Of a stretch of 64,000 nucleotides of DNA, positions 37,101 to 44,682 are shown piece after piece. Origin of the DNA: Streptomyces sp. RKAG290 (GTDB taxonomy: Bacteria > Actinomycetota > Actinomycetes > Streptomycetales > Streptomycetaceae); contig NZ_JAJOZC010000001.1 in assembly GCF_023701695.1 (NCBI RefSeq), positions 7,377,894-7,441,893 of the forward strand, written 5' to 3'. Below the pieces are notes generated by a model. The model saw only the letters and a program-made list of their open reading frames with translations. It searched no databases and had not been told where the DNA came from. A program made the position numbers and the translations under genes. Positions within the stretch are counted from its first letter, which is position 1; every line of letters starts with the position of its first letter.

Positions 37101-37929
37101 CGACTTCATCATCGACGACTTCACCGTGACCGACCTGGGCGAGACCGACGAAGCCGCATCCTGTGCGACGCTCGCCGTTCAGCCGAAGTCGGGCAAGCTC
37201 ACGCCGGGCACGCCCAACAAGGTGGATGTGGCCTTCACCAACGGCGAGCGAATCGCCGCCACCGGGGTGAAGACCGAACTGGCCGTCCCCGAGGGCTGGA
37301 CCGCGCAGCCCGAGACCTCGGACACGCTCGCCTCCGTCGCACCCGGCGCCACCGGCAAGGTGACGTGGAACGTCACCCCGAAGCCCGGCATCCCCGCCGG
37401 AAGCTTCACCCTGAACGCCAAGGCGTCCTACACCGCGGGTGAGAAGAAGTCGTCGGCCGGGGCCGCCGTCCAGGTCGGCACCGTGCCGCCCAACTACGTA
37501 CCGCAGGACCGGATCAAGGTCGTGGACGTCGACAGCCAGGAGACCGAGGGCGAGAACACCCCGGCCACCAACGCACTTGACGGGGACCCCGCCACCTGGT
37601 GGGGGACCGCGTGGTCGGCGTCGTCCCCGAACTACCCGCACCACATCACGCTCGACCTGGGCGACTCGTACACCCTCAAGGAGTTCAAGTACCTGCCTCG
37701 CCAGGACCAGACCAACGACCGGATCAAGGAGTACGAGGTCTACCTCTCGGCCGACGGCCAGAACTGGGGCCAGCCTGTCGCGAAGGGCGCCTGGCCCGAC
37801 AGCGCCGACGAACAGACCGTCACGCTCGGCGGACGCACCGCCCAATTCATCAAGCTCGTCGCCCTCAGCTCGGTCAACGGCCAGCCGTGGGCAGGCGCGG
37901 CCGAACTGAACGTGCTCACGCAGGAGTAG
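34117..37929 (+). CDS. Secreted GH101 endo-alpha-N-acetylgalactosaminidase, multidomain
   Basis: The 1270-residue protein has a signal peptide (cleavage near TAA-TDS, residue 30). A beta-sandwich spans about 45-300 (FPYIVDYTDRATGAVLDG) and a (beta/alpha)8 barrel about 310-600. GH101 catalytic motifs are plain: LKFLYMDVYYSHGW with nucleophile Asp455 and WQLGTEWGDKME with acid/base Glu481, then YGGDANRGINSKVIRFIRNG and IKEWEGWGNQND. Downstream come galactose-binding-like modules (HWDFEDNEQGWGPF), a NEW3 domain (about 1015-1120) and a C-terminal F5/8 type C (CBM32) domain (ATNALDGDPATWWGTAWSAS). GH101 enzymes release the core-1 disaccharide Gal-beta-1,3-GalNAc from Ser/Thr of mucin-like glycoproteins. 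ATG 34123 is an alternative start; no ribosome site is seen. It is divergent from the dehydratase operon. Confidence 0.9.
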   Translation: MSMQRFSRAGLFLAAVLTVSPAVATQATAATDSASTTNATGASPVIESSSLRVRTGAQFPYIVDYTDRATGAVLDGRAEAMDSVVLNGTSYRAEGVATVDGSTVRYRLTFPGLDGLRIDAHIAVDGSQVTFRIDKITDTEAFRVSTISIPGHNLLSVRGDQPGAHVTAARVDPDKNGKGDTFTRVTGDTPADVTPQGSAYAIVNTDRLAAAIETNSVQDEASSENTRVQRQAVKTAGTSEVGVSSGQWTYRAKGSPFTEELPWAKIVVTGDRNTDDKVDWQDGAIAFRSIEVKAKGSDETPDRVVTHIPFNFASYASNPFLKTLDNVKRISLATDGLGQLAILKGYAQEGHDSAHPDYGGNYNTRAGGLADLNVLAKEGKKWGASFGVHVNSTEAYPEAKAFSDKLVDPKAEGWDWLGQSYYIDQRRDLTSGDIAKRFQQLRDETDPNLKFLYMDVYYSHGWKSDRLQTELRKQGWQLGTEWGDKMERSSLWSHWANEPSYGGDANRGINSKVIRFIRNGEKDVWIDNPLLGSANIKEWEGWGNQNDWTAFYANIWNRNLPAKFLQKQQITEWTDHEVKLTGGVRVTDASGTRQVFVGSDKVQDGSAYLLPWTGSKAYHWNPAGGTSTWPVPKQWKNEDSVTLYKLTDQGRVKVGALPVQDGKVTIEAEKGQPYVLYRNDTKKPQQAAFGQGSHVTDPGFNSGTLKGWQTDGPASVKRNALGQYEAVVPGSGTGTGLTTTLRDLTRGKRYAASVWAQVQPGRTRKVTLAAGGAENWIDRSTAKDAVGIDEKGGTYFQRITVRFTAKAETAQLKVAADAGDAEVKLDDVRVVETTKSEKAGTVAHWDFEDNEQGWGPFVQTEPGNIRTVRSEKHAPYTNAGWNGQLTDQTIDGDHSLKSHEEGAQLVYRTIPQTVRFEPGHRYKVSFDYQNAFAGQYALSTGYDQLNATGAKTTETEQILFGQQRTTARYDHEFTAGDCGDYYVGIRKVGSALDQSDFIIDDFTVTDLGETDEAASCATLAVQPKSGKLTPGTPNKVDVAFTNGERIAATGVKTELAVPEGWTAQPETSDTLASVAPGATGKVTWNVTPKPGIPAGSFTLNAKASYTAGEKKSSAGAAVQVGTVPPNYVPQDRIKVVDVDSQETEGENTPATNALDGDPATWWGTAWSASSPNYPHHITLDLGDSYTLKEFKYLPRQDQTNDRIKEYEVYLSADGQNWGQPVAKGAWPDSADEQTVTLGGRTAQFIKLVALSSVNGQPWAGAAELNVLTQE

Positions 37930-37956
37930 CCGGCGTCGCACTTACCTGACGGAACG

Positions 37957-38000
37957 GGGCAAGGGCCGGCGCCGGATGACTCCGACGCCGGCCCTTGCCC
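37957..38000. terminator. Bidirectional hairpin between GH101 and the leftward glycosidase
   Basis: A perfect 15-bp stem (GGGCAAGGGCCGGCG with CGCCGGCCCTTGCCC) sits 27 bases after the GH101 stop and 18 bases after the stop of the convergent gene. Confidence 0.8.
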
Positions 38001-38017
38001 GGGCGTTGCACGTGCTC

Positions 38018-39981
38018 TTACACGTCGCTGCTCAACACCACGTACTCCCACTGACCGAGCGGGCGCGAGAGCAGCGGCCGGCCGTGCGACCAGTCTGCGT
38101 CGAGGCGCTCTCCGCGGGCCGTCACCTGGATGACGGAGTCCGGCTCAGGCATGCCCTTGGGCAGCCTGACCCGGAAGCCGTCCGCCTCGTCCGGGGACGC
38201 GTTCCACACCACCACGCGCCAGTGCGCACCGTCGGTCAGCACTTGAGTGACCAGCCATGGGCAGCCCGTCGCGCGGGCGTGCGTACCGCCCGAGAGCCAG
38301 TCAAGTACGGAACCGAGCTGTGCCTCGCGCTGCGGGTTCATCAGTGTCCGGCCCGGAGTGTGGGCGGGCCACGGTGTGACGGCCACCCGGCCGCCCAGTT
38401 CGTTGTCGTACAGAACCAGACCGACTCCCGTCTCCCGGCCGAGCTGGTCATGGACCACGCTCGCCACCCGGGCGTCCGGCGCCGGCTCGGCGGCCAGTAG
38501 TGCCGCCTGGGAGTAGCTCTCCACATCGATCGAGATGCTGCAGCCCGGCCGCAGTGCGAATCCGGGGTCGGTACATATCTCACGTATGTACCCTTCGGGG
38601 CCGGAACGGGCCCCGGTCAGGCCGATGAGCGGGCCGTACCCGCGCTCGAAGAGGATCCGTGCGGCCACCGAGTCCAACAGCAGGCCACCGCTCAGCCAGC
38701 TGCGCAGTTCCGCGTCGTCGTAGGCCCAGGCAGACTCCCCGGACAGGGCGTTGACCGTAGCGCCACCACGTCCGGTGACGGCGTGGCCGGCAGCGTTGAG
38801 CAGACCGACCCAGGCGCCGTGCGGCACCACGAGGGACTGCCAGCCCGTGCGTGACGTGTGCACCCGTCGGCCGGTCCTCGGCGACCAGGGAAGGCCGATA
38901 CCGACGGTGCGCAGGGTCTTGGGAAATGTCTCGGAGAGCCAGTCGAAGGTGTCCCGCCACTCGGCCAGGAAGGTGGCGCGGCGTGGTTCGTCGTCCGGGT
39001 GGTTGCCGAGGAAGTCGTACAGGCTGATGGCCAAGCCGTCACAGCCCAGGATGTGGGCCATGGACATCTGGGCGGCCGTCTGGCGGAAGGACTTGTTCCA
39101 CTGGCCGTAGGGCCAGCATTCGATCTCCGGAAGGCTGATGGCCGACGCGGACTGTACGGTGCGCTGCATATCGAGTTGCAGAGCGGCATGCGGCAGGTCG
39201 GCCCCGCTTACGTCGGAGTATCCCCAGAAATGCGGCCGGTGCAGCCCTGGCAGGTCGAGCCATGCCGACCAGTCGCGGCCCTCGGCGGCGTGCTGGTCGG
39301 TGCGCGAGGACATCAAGCCGAGCCGGTTGCCGAGGATCTCCCCCAGGAGGCGAGCAGCTCGCGCTGGGTCGTGTCCCAGAAGTCCAGCCACCGTTCGCGC
39401 CAGGGGTGCGGCTCGCCCGGAGCCGTGCATGCCGCGACCAACTGCTCCCGGTCGGTCTCGATACCGGTGCGGCGGGTGAACTCGGCGAGGTGCAGGGCGC
39501 AGAAGCAGCCTCCCCAGTCGAGCGGCTGATGGTTGTGCAGCCGTATATCGTCCTCGATCCACACCGCGTCGACGTCCTCCGCGGCGTAGCGGCACAGGGT
39601 CTCGGCGTAGTACTCGCGCCAGCCGGGATCCAGCGGGCACACCTGGACGGCCGCGGCCGTCCCGTGCTGGTCCGTCATCGGCTGCCAGGGCTGATCGGCC
39701 TTGGGTGAGCGCGCCCAGTCGCTGTGGCCCACGGTGTGACCGGGGTTGAGGCTGACCGCGATCCCCTCGGCGCGCAGTCGACTCCGCCACGGGCGGGTGG
39801 CGGTCAGCCAGTGGTCGATCCGGTCGAGGCTGTCATGTCCGTCGTTGAACTCCATGCCGAAGAGGAAGACGCAGATCTCTTCGGCGCGTGCGGTACGGGC
39901 CATGGCCAGCAGCCGGTCACCGACCGCCTGCGGGTCGTCGGCGGGATCCACCTGGAGGCGGAGCACATAACGTGAGGTCAA
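38018..39981 (-). pseudogene. Putative glycoside hydrolase, GH42-like barrel (single frameshift)
   Basis: The first 210 residues (from TTG 39981, AAAGGTG upstream) look like the start of a retaining (beta/alpha)8 glycosidase: EEICVFLFGMEFNDGHDS, AVSLNPGHTVGHSDWAR, YYAETLCRYAAEDVDAVWIEDD and DWGGCFCALHLAEFTRR. The next frame continues with SLPEIECWPYGQWNKSFRQT, MSMAHILGCDGLAISLYDF and a C-terminal beta-rich part ending PLGQWEYVVLSSDV. The shift falls in the five-C run 39340-39344; one more base gives LLASWGEILGNRLG and about 654 residues. There is no signal peptide, so it probably acts inside the cell on an imported glycan. WIEDD and LPEIECW offer candidate carboxylates. The family is not certain; it may be new or poorly described. 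Confidence 0.65.
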
Positions 39982-40052
39982 CGGTTCGCACCTTTGGCTC
40001 TTGGGGTCTCTGCCTGCTGCTGCGCGAGGCGACGGCAGCAGCAGCGTGCCTA

Positions 40053-40065
40053 TATAGCAGCTAAG
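40053..40065. promoter_or_regulatory. 13-bp operator-like site between divergent glycosidase and SDR genes
   Basis: TATAGCAGCTAAG matches the locus consensus in 11 of 13 positions. It lies 71 bases before the leftward putative glycosidase and 82 bases before the rightward SDR, so one site can serve both. Confidence 0.58.
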
Positions 40066-40147
40066 CTGTCAAGCGTTCGCGGTTCGGTGCCTCATGGCGA
40101 CTGGGCCGCACGGCTGCGGGCGCAGCCTCGACCATGGAGGAGCGGGT

Positions 40148-40915
40148 ATGGGCCGGTTGACGGATCGAGTGGTCCTGGTGACGGGAGGGTCTCGCGGCAT
40201 CGGCCGGGCCATTGTGGAGACCGCCGTACGCGAAGGTGCGGCCGTGGCGTTCTTCGACCTGGAGGAGAAGGCCGGGATCGCCCTCCGGGAGGAACTCACG
40301 GCGAACGGCGGGCGCGTGGTGTTCGCCCAGGTGGATGTCACCGACGGGCAGGCGCTGTCGACGGCGGTGGCCGATGTCCTCGCCGCGTACGGATGCGTCG
40401 ATGTCCTGGTCAACAACGCGGGACGCAATGTGTACGCGGACCCTGTGTCGATGACCGAGGCGGAATGGGACCAGGTCTTCGACGTCGATCTGAAGGCGGC
40501 TTTCCTCTGTGCCAAACACACCCTGCCGTCCATGATCGAGCGCGGGGGCGGCTCGATCGTCAACATCGCCTCCCTGCATGCGAAGCTCACCTGCGACGGC
40601 ATGTACCCGTATGCGGCGGCGAAGTCCGGACTCGTGGGTCTGACCCGGTCGATGGCCCTGAACGTGGCGAAGCACGGAGTACGTGTGAACGCGGTCAGTC
40701 CCGGCTACATCAGGACAGCGCTCGTCGACGAGTACTTCGCCCAGCACCCCGACCGCGACGTCGAGCGGAAAGCGCTCGAGGTGCACCCGCTGGGCCGCAT
40801 CGGCACCGCCGAGGAGGTGGCCGAGGTGGTGTGCTTCCTGGCTTCCGACGCGGCATCCTTCGTCACCGGTGCGGACTGGGCCGTGGACGGCGGACTCGGA
40901 GTCCGCTTCGCCTGA
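40148..40915 (+). CDS. SDR sugar dehydrogenase (L-fucose or galactose dehydrogenase-like)
   Basis: ATG 40148 follows GGAGGAG. The 255-residue classical SDR has TGGSRGIG for NAD(P) binding, FFDLEEKAG with an acidic residue that favours NAD, VNNAGRNVY, the catalytic Ser in VNIASLHAKLT, and YAAAKSG. The stretch SPGYIRTALVDEYFAQHPDR followed by HPLGRIGTAEEVAE resembles SDRs annotated as L-fucose/D-arabinose-type dehydrogenases. It would oxidise a free sugar to its lactone, feeding the dehydratase; a lactonase is not seen in the locus and may be elsewhere or unnecessary. The neighbouring GH95 fucosidase makes L-fucose the best guess, galactose the alternative. Confidence 0.82.
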   Translation: MGRLTDRVVLVTGGSRGIGRAIVETAVREGAAVAFFDLEEKAGIALREELTANGGRVVFAQVDVTDGQALSTAVADVLAAYGCVDVLVNNAGRNVYADPVSMTEAEWDQVFDVDLKAAFLCAKHTLPSMIERGGGSIVNIASLHAKLTCDGMYPYAAAKSGLVGLTRSMALNVAKHGVRVNAVSPGYIRTALVDEYFAQHPDRDVERKALEVHPLGRIGTAEEVAEVVCFLASDAASFVTGADWAVDGGLGVRFA

Positions 40916-40935
40916 CAACTCCCTGACGGCAGCGA

Positions 40936-40967
40936 ACGGTGCACGGCGGCGTACCGCCGTGCACCGT
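40936..40967. terminator. Bidirectional hairpin between SDR and GH95 genes
   Basis: A perfect 14-bp stem (ACGGTGCACGGCGG with CCGCCGTGCACCGT) with loop CGTA, placed between two convergent genes. Confidence 0.8.
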
Positions 40968-40977
40968 CGGCGTGCTG

Positions 40978-43900
40978 TCACCCCATGAAGATGCCGCTGA
41001 CCCCCGCATTGGCGCCGGCCACCTTCTTGAGGGCGATGGTGACCCGGCCCTTCACCGACCACGAGACCCAGAAGCCCTGATCGAACCTGCCGGTGCGGAA
41101 GGTGTCGTAGACCCTGCCCGTCGCGTCCGAGACCGTGACGTCCTCGTCGCGCGGGTAGCCGCCCGCAACGCCGTCCCCGTCGACGAGATAGAGCGCGACG
41201 CGTCGGGCCGTGGCTCCGGTGTCGACCGTGAACGTGACGGTGTCGCCGAACCAGGACGGCAGGATGCGCCGCGTCGCCTCTGTCGGATGCTGCAGGGCGC
41301 GTGCCTCCGTGCTGTTGCCGTCCCAGGTCCAGGTGTCGCCCGCCTGTGAGGTGTCCAGCACCACGCCCTTCGGGCTCGTGCGCCCGAACCCCGGGATCTC
41401 CCAACCGTCGGCGCCGTACTGTCCCTTCCAGTCGCCGCGCGTGGTGTCGTCCCGCACGCGCGTTCCGACTTCCGGAGCGTCGAAGACGAGCAGCTCTCGC
41501 CTCGCGGACACCTGCCAGTCGTCCGTACGGGCGGTGGCACTGATGGTGTCCGTGCCCTGCCGGTCCCTGGGCGCGGTGAGCTCGAACTCCGCAGAGGCCG
41601 ACTCGCCCGGCTTCAGGCGCGGGGTTCTCACCGCCGCGGGAGCAACCGTCCATTCGGCCGGCGCCGCGAGCGTCAGCCGTGTGCTGGACAGCGTCTTGGA
41701 GCCGATGGCTCGCAGGGTGGCCGTTGCTGTGGCCGTCCCGCCGGGCTTGACGTTCCCCGGCAACTCAAGGGTCATGCCGGCCTGAGCCACGATCCGGTAC
41801 TGCTGGCCCGCCCGGGTCCGTAGCGTCAGCACGCCATTGTTCACGGCGTGGCCGGCGGGTCTCCCGTCGGACTGCTCGACACGGAACTTTCCGGCGAAGA
41901 GAGGATTGCTCAGCTTCGCCGTGACGCCGCTGCCGGACGCGATCCGGATTTCCGTCGTCGCGCCCTGGCGCCAGGTCGCACCCAGCGTGAAGTCACCCCG
42001 GGCGCGGAGCCCGTCGTAGGAACCCTTCGCTGCCCAGCGCGACGGGAGCGCGGGCAACACCTCCACGACGCTGTGACGGCTGTGGCTTTGCAGCAGCATC
42101 TCCGCGATGCCGGCCGTGGCGCCGAAGTTGCCGTCGACCTGGAACGGGGGGTGGGTGTCCCAGAGGTTGGGCAGCGTGCTGGACTTCAGTTGCTCGGAAA
42201 GCATCTTCGCGGCGTGGTCGCCGTCTCCCAGCCGCGCCCAGAAGTTTATCTTCCACGCCTTGGACCAGCCGGTGCCTCCGTCGCCGCGCGCGGTGAGTGA
42301 GACCCGGGCCGCGTCCGCGTACGCCGAACCGGCCTCGATCTGGCGACCGGGGTGCAGTGCGAAGAGATGCGAGACGTGCCGGTGGGTGTTGTCCGGATCG
42401 TCGAGGTCGGCCTTCCACTCCTGGAGCTGGCCCCATGAGCCGATCCGTAGTCCCGGGTCCATGCCGTCAAGCGTCTTCTTGACCGCTTGGCGGAACTCCC
42501 GGTCGATGCCCAGGACATCGGCCGCCTCAACGGTGTTGGTGAGCAGGTCGTACACGATCTGCTGGGAGATCGACGCGCCCGCCGTGAACTGCCCCTGCTC
42601 GGGGGAGTAGCTGGGCGACACCACCAGTTTGCCGTCGCGCGGATCGGTGTGCAGGTTGGCCAGCCAGAACTGGGACGCCTCCTTCATCGCGGGATAGGCC
42701 TTCGTCCGCAGGAAGTCCGTATCCCGGTTGAACAGATAGCGCTCGTAAAGCTGTTGGACCAGCCAGCCGTTGGCCTCCGGCATCCAGAAGGAAGTGGCCC
42801 AGTCATGGACGCCGGTGTAGCCGAAGGAATTGGTGTTCTGGTGGACGACCCATCCCTCGGTGCCGAACATCGACTCAGCTGTCCTGCGGCCGGGTTCCCG
42901 CAGTTTCTCGATGAAGCGCTGGTACGGCTCCGCGGTTTCCGCGAGATTCGTCTGCTCTGCCGGCCAGTAGTTCATCTGGACGTTGATGTTGGTGTGGTAA
43001 TCCGCAGACCAGGGAGGGGTGTTGGAGTTGTTCCATACTCCCTGGAGATTCGCGGGCAGTGATCCCGGCCGTGAGGAGGCTATGAGGAGATAGCGGCCAT
43101 AGGCGAAGAAGAGGGATTCCAGCGCGCGGTCGGCGGGGGAGTCGCCGCCGGTGTACGCGCTGAGCAGCTTGTCCGTGGGCAGGTCCGGCATCTGCTGGCC
43201 GATGTCCAGCCTCGTCCGGTCGAACAGACCTCGGTGGTCATCGACATGGGCCGCCCGCAACGTCTCGTACGGCTGGGCCGCGGCCCTGTCGACGGTGGCC
43301 GTCACCCGGGCGTGCGGGTCGGTTCCCCGGTAGCCCGGATCGGTGTCGGCGTAGTCCGTTCCGGCGGAGAAGACGAACGTGGCGCTGTCCGCGCCGGTCA
43401 CCGTGATCAGGCCGTTGCCGTCGGTCCGGGTCCCGCCGTGGCTGACGACCTGGACCTGGCCCTCGTACTTCAGGCCATTGTCGGCGAGCGTACCCGTGAT
43501 GAGCAGCCGCCCGTCCGTCGCCGTCACCGATGTCCCGGCCTGAGCGGTGGTGAAGCGCAGCGTGAAGGAGACCATGCCGGGCTGGTCCGCGGATATCCGC
43601 CCCGCGATGACTTGGCCAGGGTGACTGGCGAAGTACTCGCGTGTGAACCGGGTTTCGCCGTCGCTGTACGAGACCGAGGCCAGCGCCTCGGAAATGTCGA
43701 GGCCGCGCCGGTAGGATGTGGGCGAGGCGGGCGCGCCGGGCACTTCGAGCGTGAGTTCCCCGAAATTCTGGTAGTTGCCGAAGCCGGGGACCTTGCCCAC
43801 GGTCCCGTACGTCGGATTGCCCAGCCGTCTGGACACCTCGTCGGGGTCCATCACCCCCTTCTCGTCGATGATCCTCTGCACGTCGGAGATCGCGTTTGGA

Positions 43901-44232
43901 CGGGGCTCGGGCCAGTCTCCGTGGTCGTATCCCTCCTTGCTCCCGGGCCCGCCGGTCCACAGCGACTTCTCATTGAGCTGGAGCCGGTCGCGTGCCACCC
44001 CGCCGAAGACCTTGGCGCCCAGGGCGCCGTTGCCGATGGGCAGCGCTTCGCGTTCCCAGTCGGTCGCGGGGCTCTCGTACCAGAGGAGCTGCCCGGTCCG
44101 GGACTTCGCGGCCGCGGTGGACCCGAGAGGTGTGGCGGCCGCAGCCGTGGAGCCGCCGGCGATCACAGGGAAGGCAGCTACCGCGCCCGCTGCCGCAGCG
44201 AGCACAGACCTTCGGGTGTACTTGATTGACAT
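40978..44232 (-). CDS. Tat-secreted GH95 alpha-L-fucosidase (or alpha-L-galactosidase)
   Basis: The 1084-residue protein opens with a Tat signal (TRRSVLAAAAGAVAAFPVIA). An N-terminal beta domain (LPIGNGALGAKVFGG, LQLNEKSLWTGGPG) precedes the (alpha/alpha)6 barrel. GH95 residues known from Bifidobacterium AfcA are all present: the two Asn in NINVQMNYWPAEQTN, Glu545 in SPSYSPEQG, and Asp700 in VDGNFGATAGIAEM. The C-terminus adds a NEW3-type domain (about 820-900) and a 150-residue beta-rich module (about 930-1084; GWEIPGFGRTSPKG). GH95 enzymes invert the terminal Fuc-alpha-1,2-Gal bond of mucin O-glycans or plant xyloglucan. Beside GH101, O-glycans fit best. AGGGG precedes ATG 44232. Confidence 0.9.
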   Translation of the reverse strand: MSIKYTRRSVLAAAAGAVAAFPVIAGGSTAAAATPLGSTAAAKSRTGQLLWYESPATDWEREALPIGNGALGAKVFGGVARDRLQLNEKSLWTGGPGSKEGYDHGDWPEPRPNAISDVQRIIDEKGVMDPDEVSRRLGNPTYGTVGKVPGFGNYQNFGELTLEVPGAPASPTSYRRGLDISEALASVSYSDGETRFTREYFASHPGQVIAGRISADQPGMVSFTLRFTTAQAGTSVTATDGRLLITGTLADNGLKYEGQVQVVSHGGTRTDGNGLITVTGADSATFVFSAGTDYADTDPGYRGTDPHARVTATVDRAAAQPYETLRAAHVDDHRGLFDRTRLDIGQQMPDLPTDKLLSAYTGGDSPADRALESLFFAYGRYLLIASSRPGSLPANLQGVWNNSNTPPWSADYHTNINVQMNYWPAEQTNLAETAEPYQRFIEKLREPGRRTAESMFGTEGWVVHQNTNSFGYTGVHDWATSFWMPEANGWLVQQLYERYLFNRDTDFLRTKAYPAMKEASQFWLANLHTDPRDGKLVVSPSYSPEQGQFTAGASISQQIVYDLLTNTVEAADVLGIDREFRQAVKKTLDGMDPGLRIGSWGQLQEWKADLDDPDNTHRHVSHLFALHPGRQIEAGSAYADAARVSLTARGDGGTGWSKAWKINFWARLGDGDHAAKMLSEQLKSSTLPNLWDTHPPFQVDGNFGATAGIAEMLLQSHSRHSVVEVLPALPSRWAAKGSYDGLRARGDFTLGATWRQGATTEIRIASGSGVTAKLSNPLFAGKFRVEQSDGRPAGHAVNNGVLTLRTRAGQQYRIVAQAGMTLELPGNVKPGGTATATATLRAIGSKTLSSTRLTLAAPAEWTVAPAAVRTPRLKPGESASAEFELTAPRDRQGTDTISATARTDDWQVSARRELLVFDAPEVGTRVRDDTTRGDWKGQYGADGWEIPGFGRTSPKGVVLDTSQAGDTWTWDGNSTEARALQHPTEATRRILPSWFGDTVTFTVDTGATARRVALYLVDGDGVAGGYPRDEDVTVSDATGRVYDTFRTGRFDQGFWVSWSVKGRVTIALKKVAGANAGVSGIFMG

Positions 44233-44493
44233 GAACCGCCCCTAGCCTTCTCATCGTTGATCCACGACACACCCGACCAGAGGTCGGATGACTCACCAGC
44301 CGGACCCTAGGGGTTGACGGGGTACTGCGGCAATCAGGTGGGAAGCATCGTTTTCCCTCTGAGGAAACATCGGATTGATGAAACGGTGCGCCGTCCCGAT
44401 CGCCTGACGGGCGGTCGAGCGTAGCCCGCCGTAGGCGAGTCGTAGTCGATGCCGAGTCCGCCCCCGAAATGCCCTTCGCCAGCCACTTGACTG

Positions 44494-44506
44494 CTTAGCT
44501 TCTAAG
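44494..44506. promoter_or_regulatory. 13-bp operator-like site upstream of the ABC importer
   Basis: CTTAGCTTCTAAG has perfect 5-base arms (CTTAG, CTAAG). It lies 177 bases before the binding-protein gene and 262 bases before the GH95 start, in a 450-base intergenic region that otherwise shows no gene. It is the most symmetric copy. Confidence 0.6.
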
Positions 44507-44682
44507 TCTAGTATCTGTCCTGACACCGGGTGGGTCGTCTCGGCACCCGAGGACTGACAGGCGGGCGACAGGGCTGGATCACCTGGCCGGCGGGAGTTCG
44601 TGGTGCTCTGCGCCGACACAGACCGACGCCCCTGATGAACCGCATATCGCCCGCGCCTTCGAGGCGCCAGGAAGGAACCACT

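Noticed and set aside
40061..41653. Minus-strand frame across the SDR gene
   Set aside because: It merges GH95 antisense and SDR antisense sequence and has no motif.
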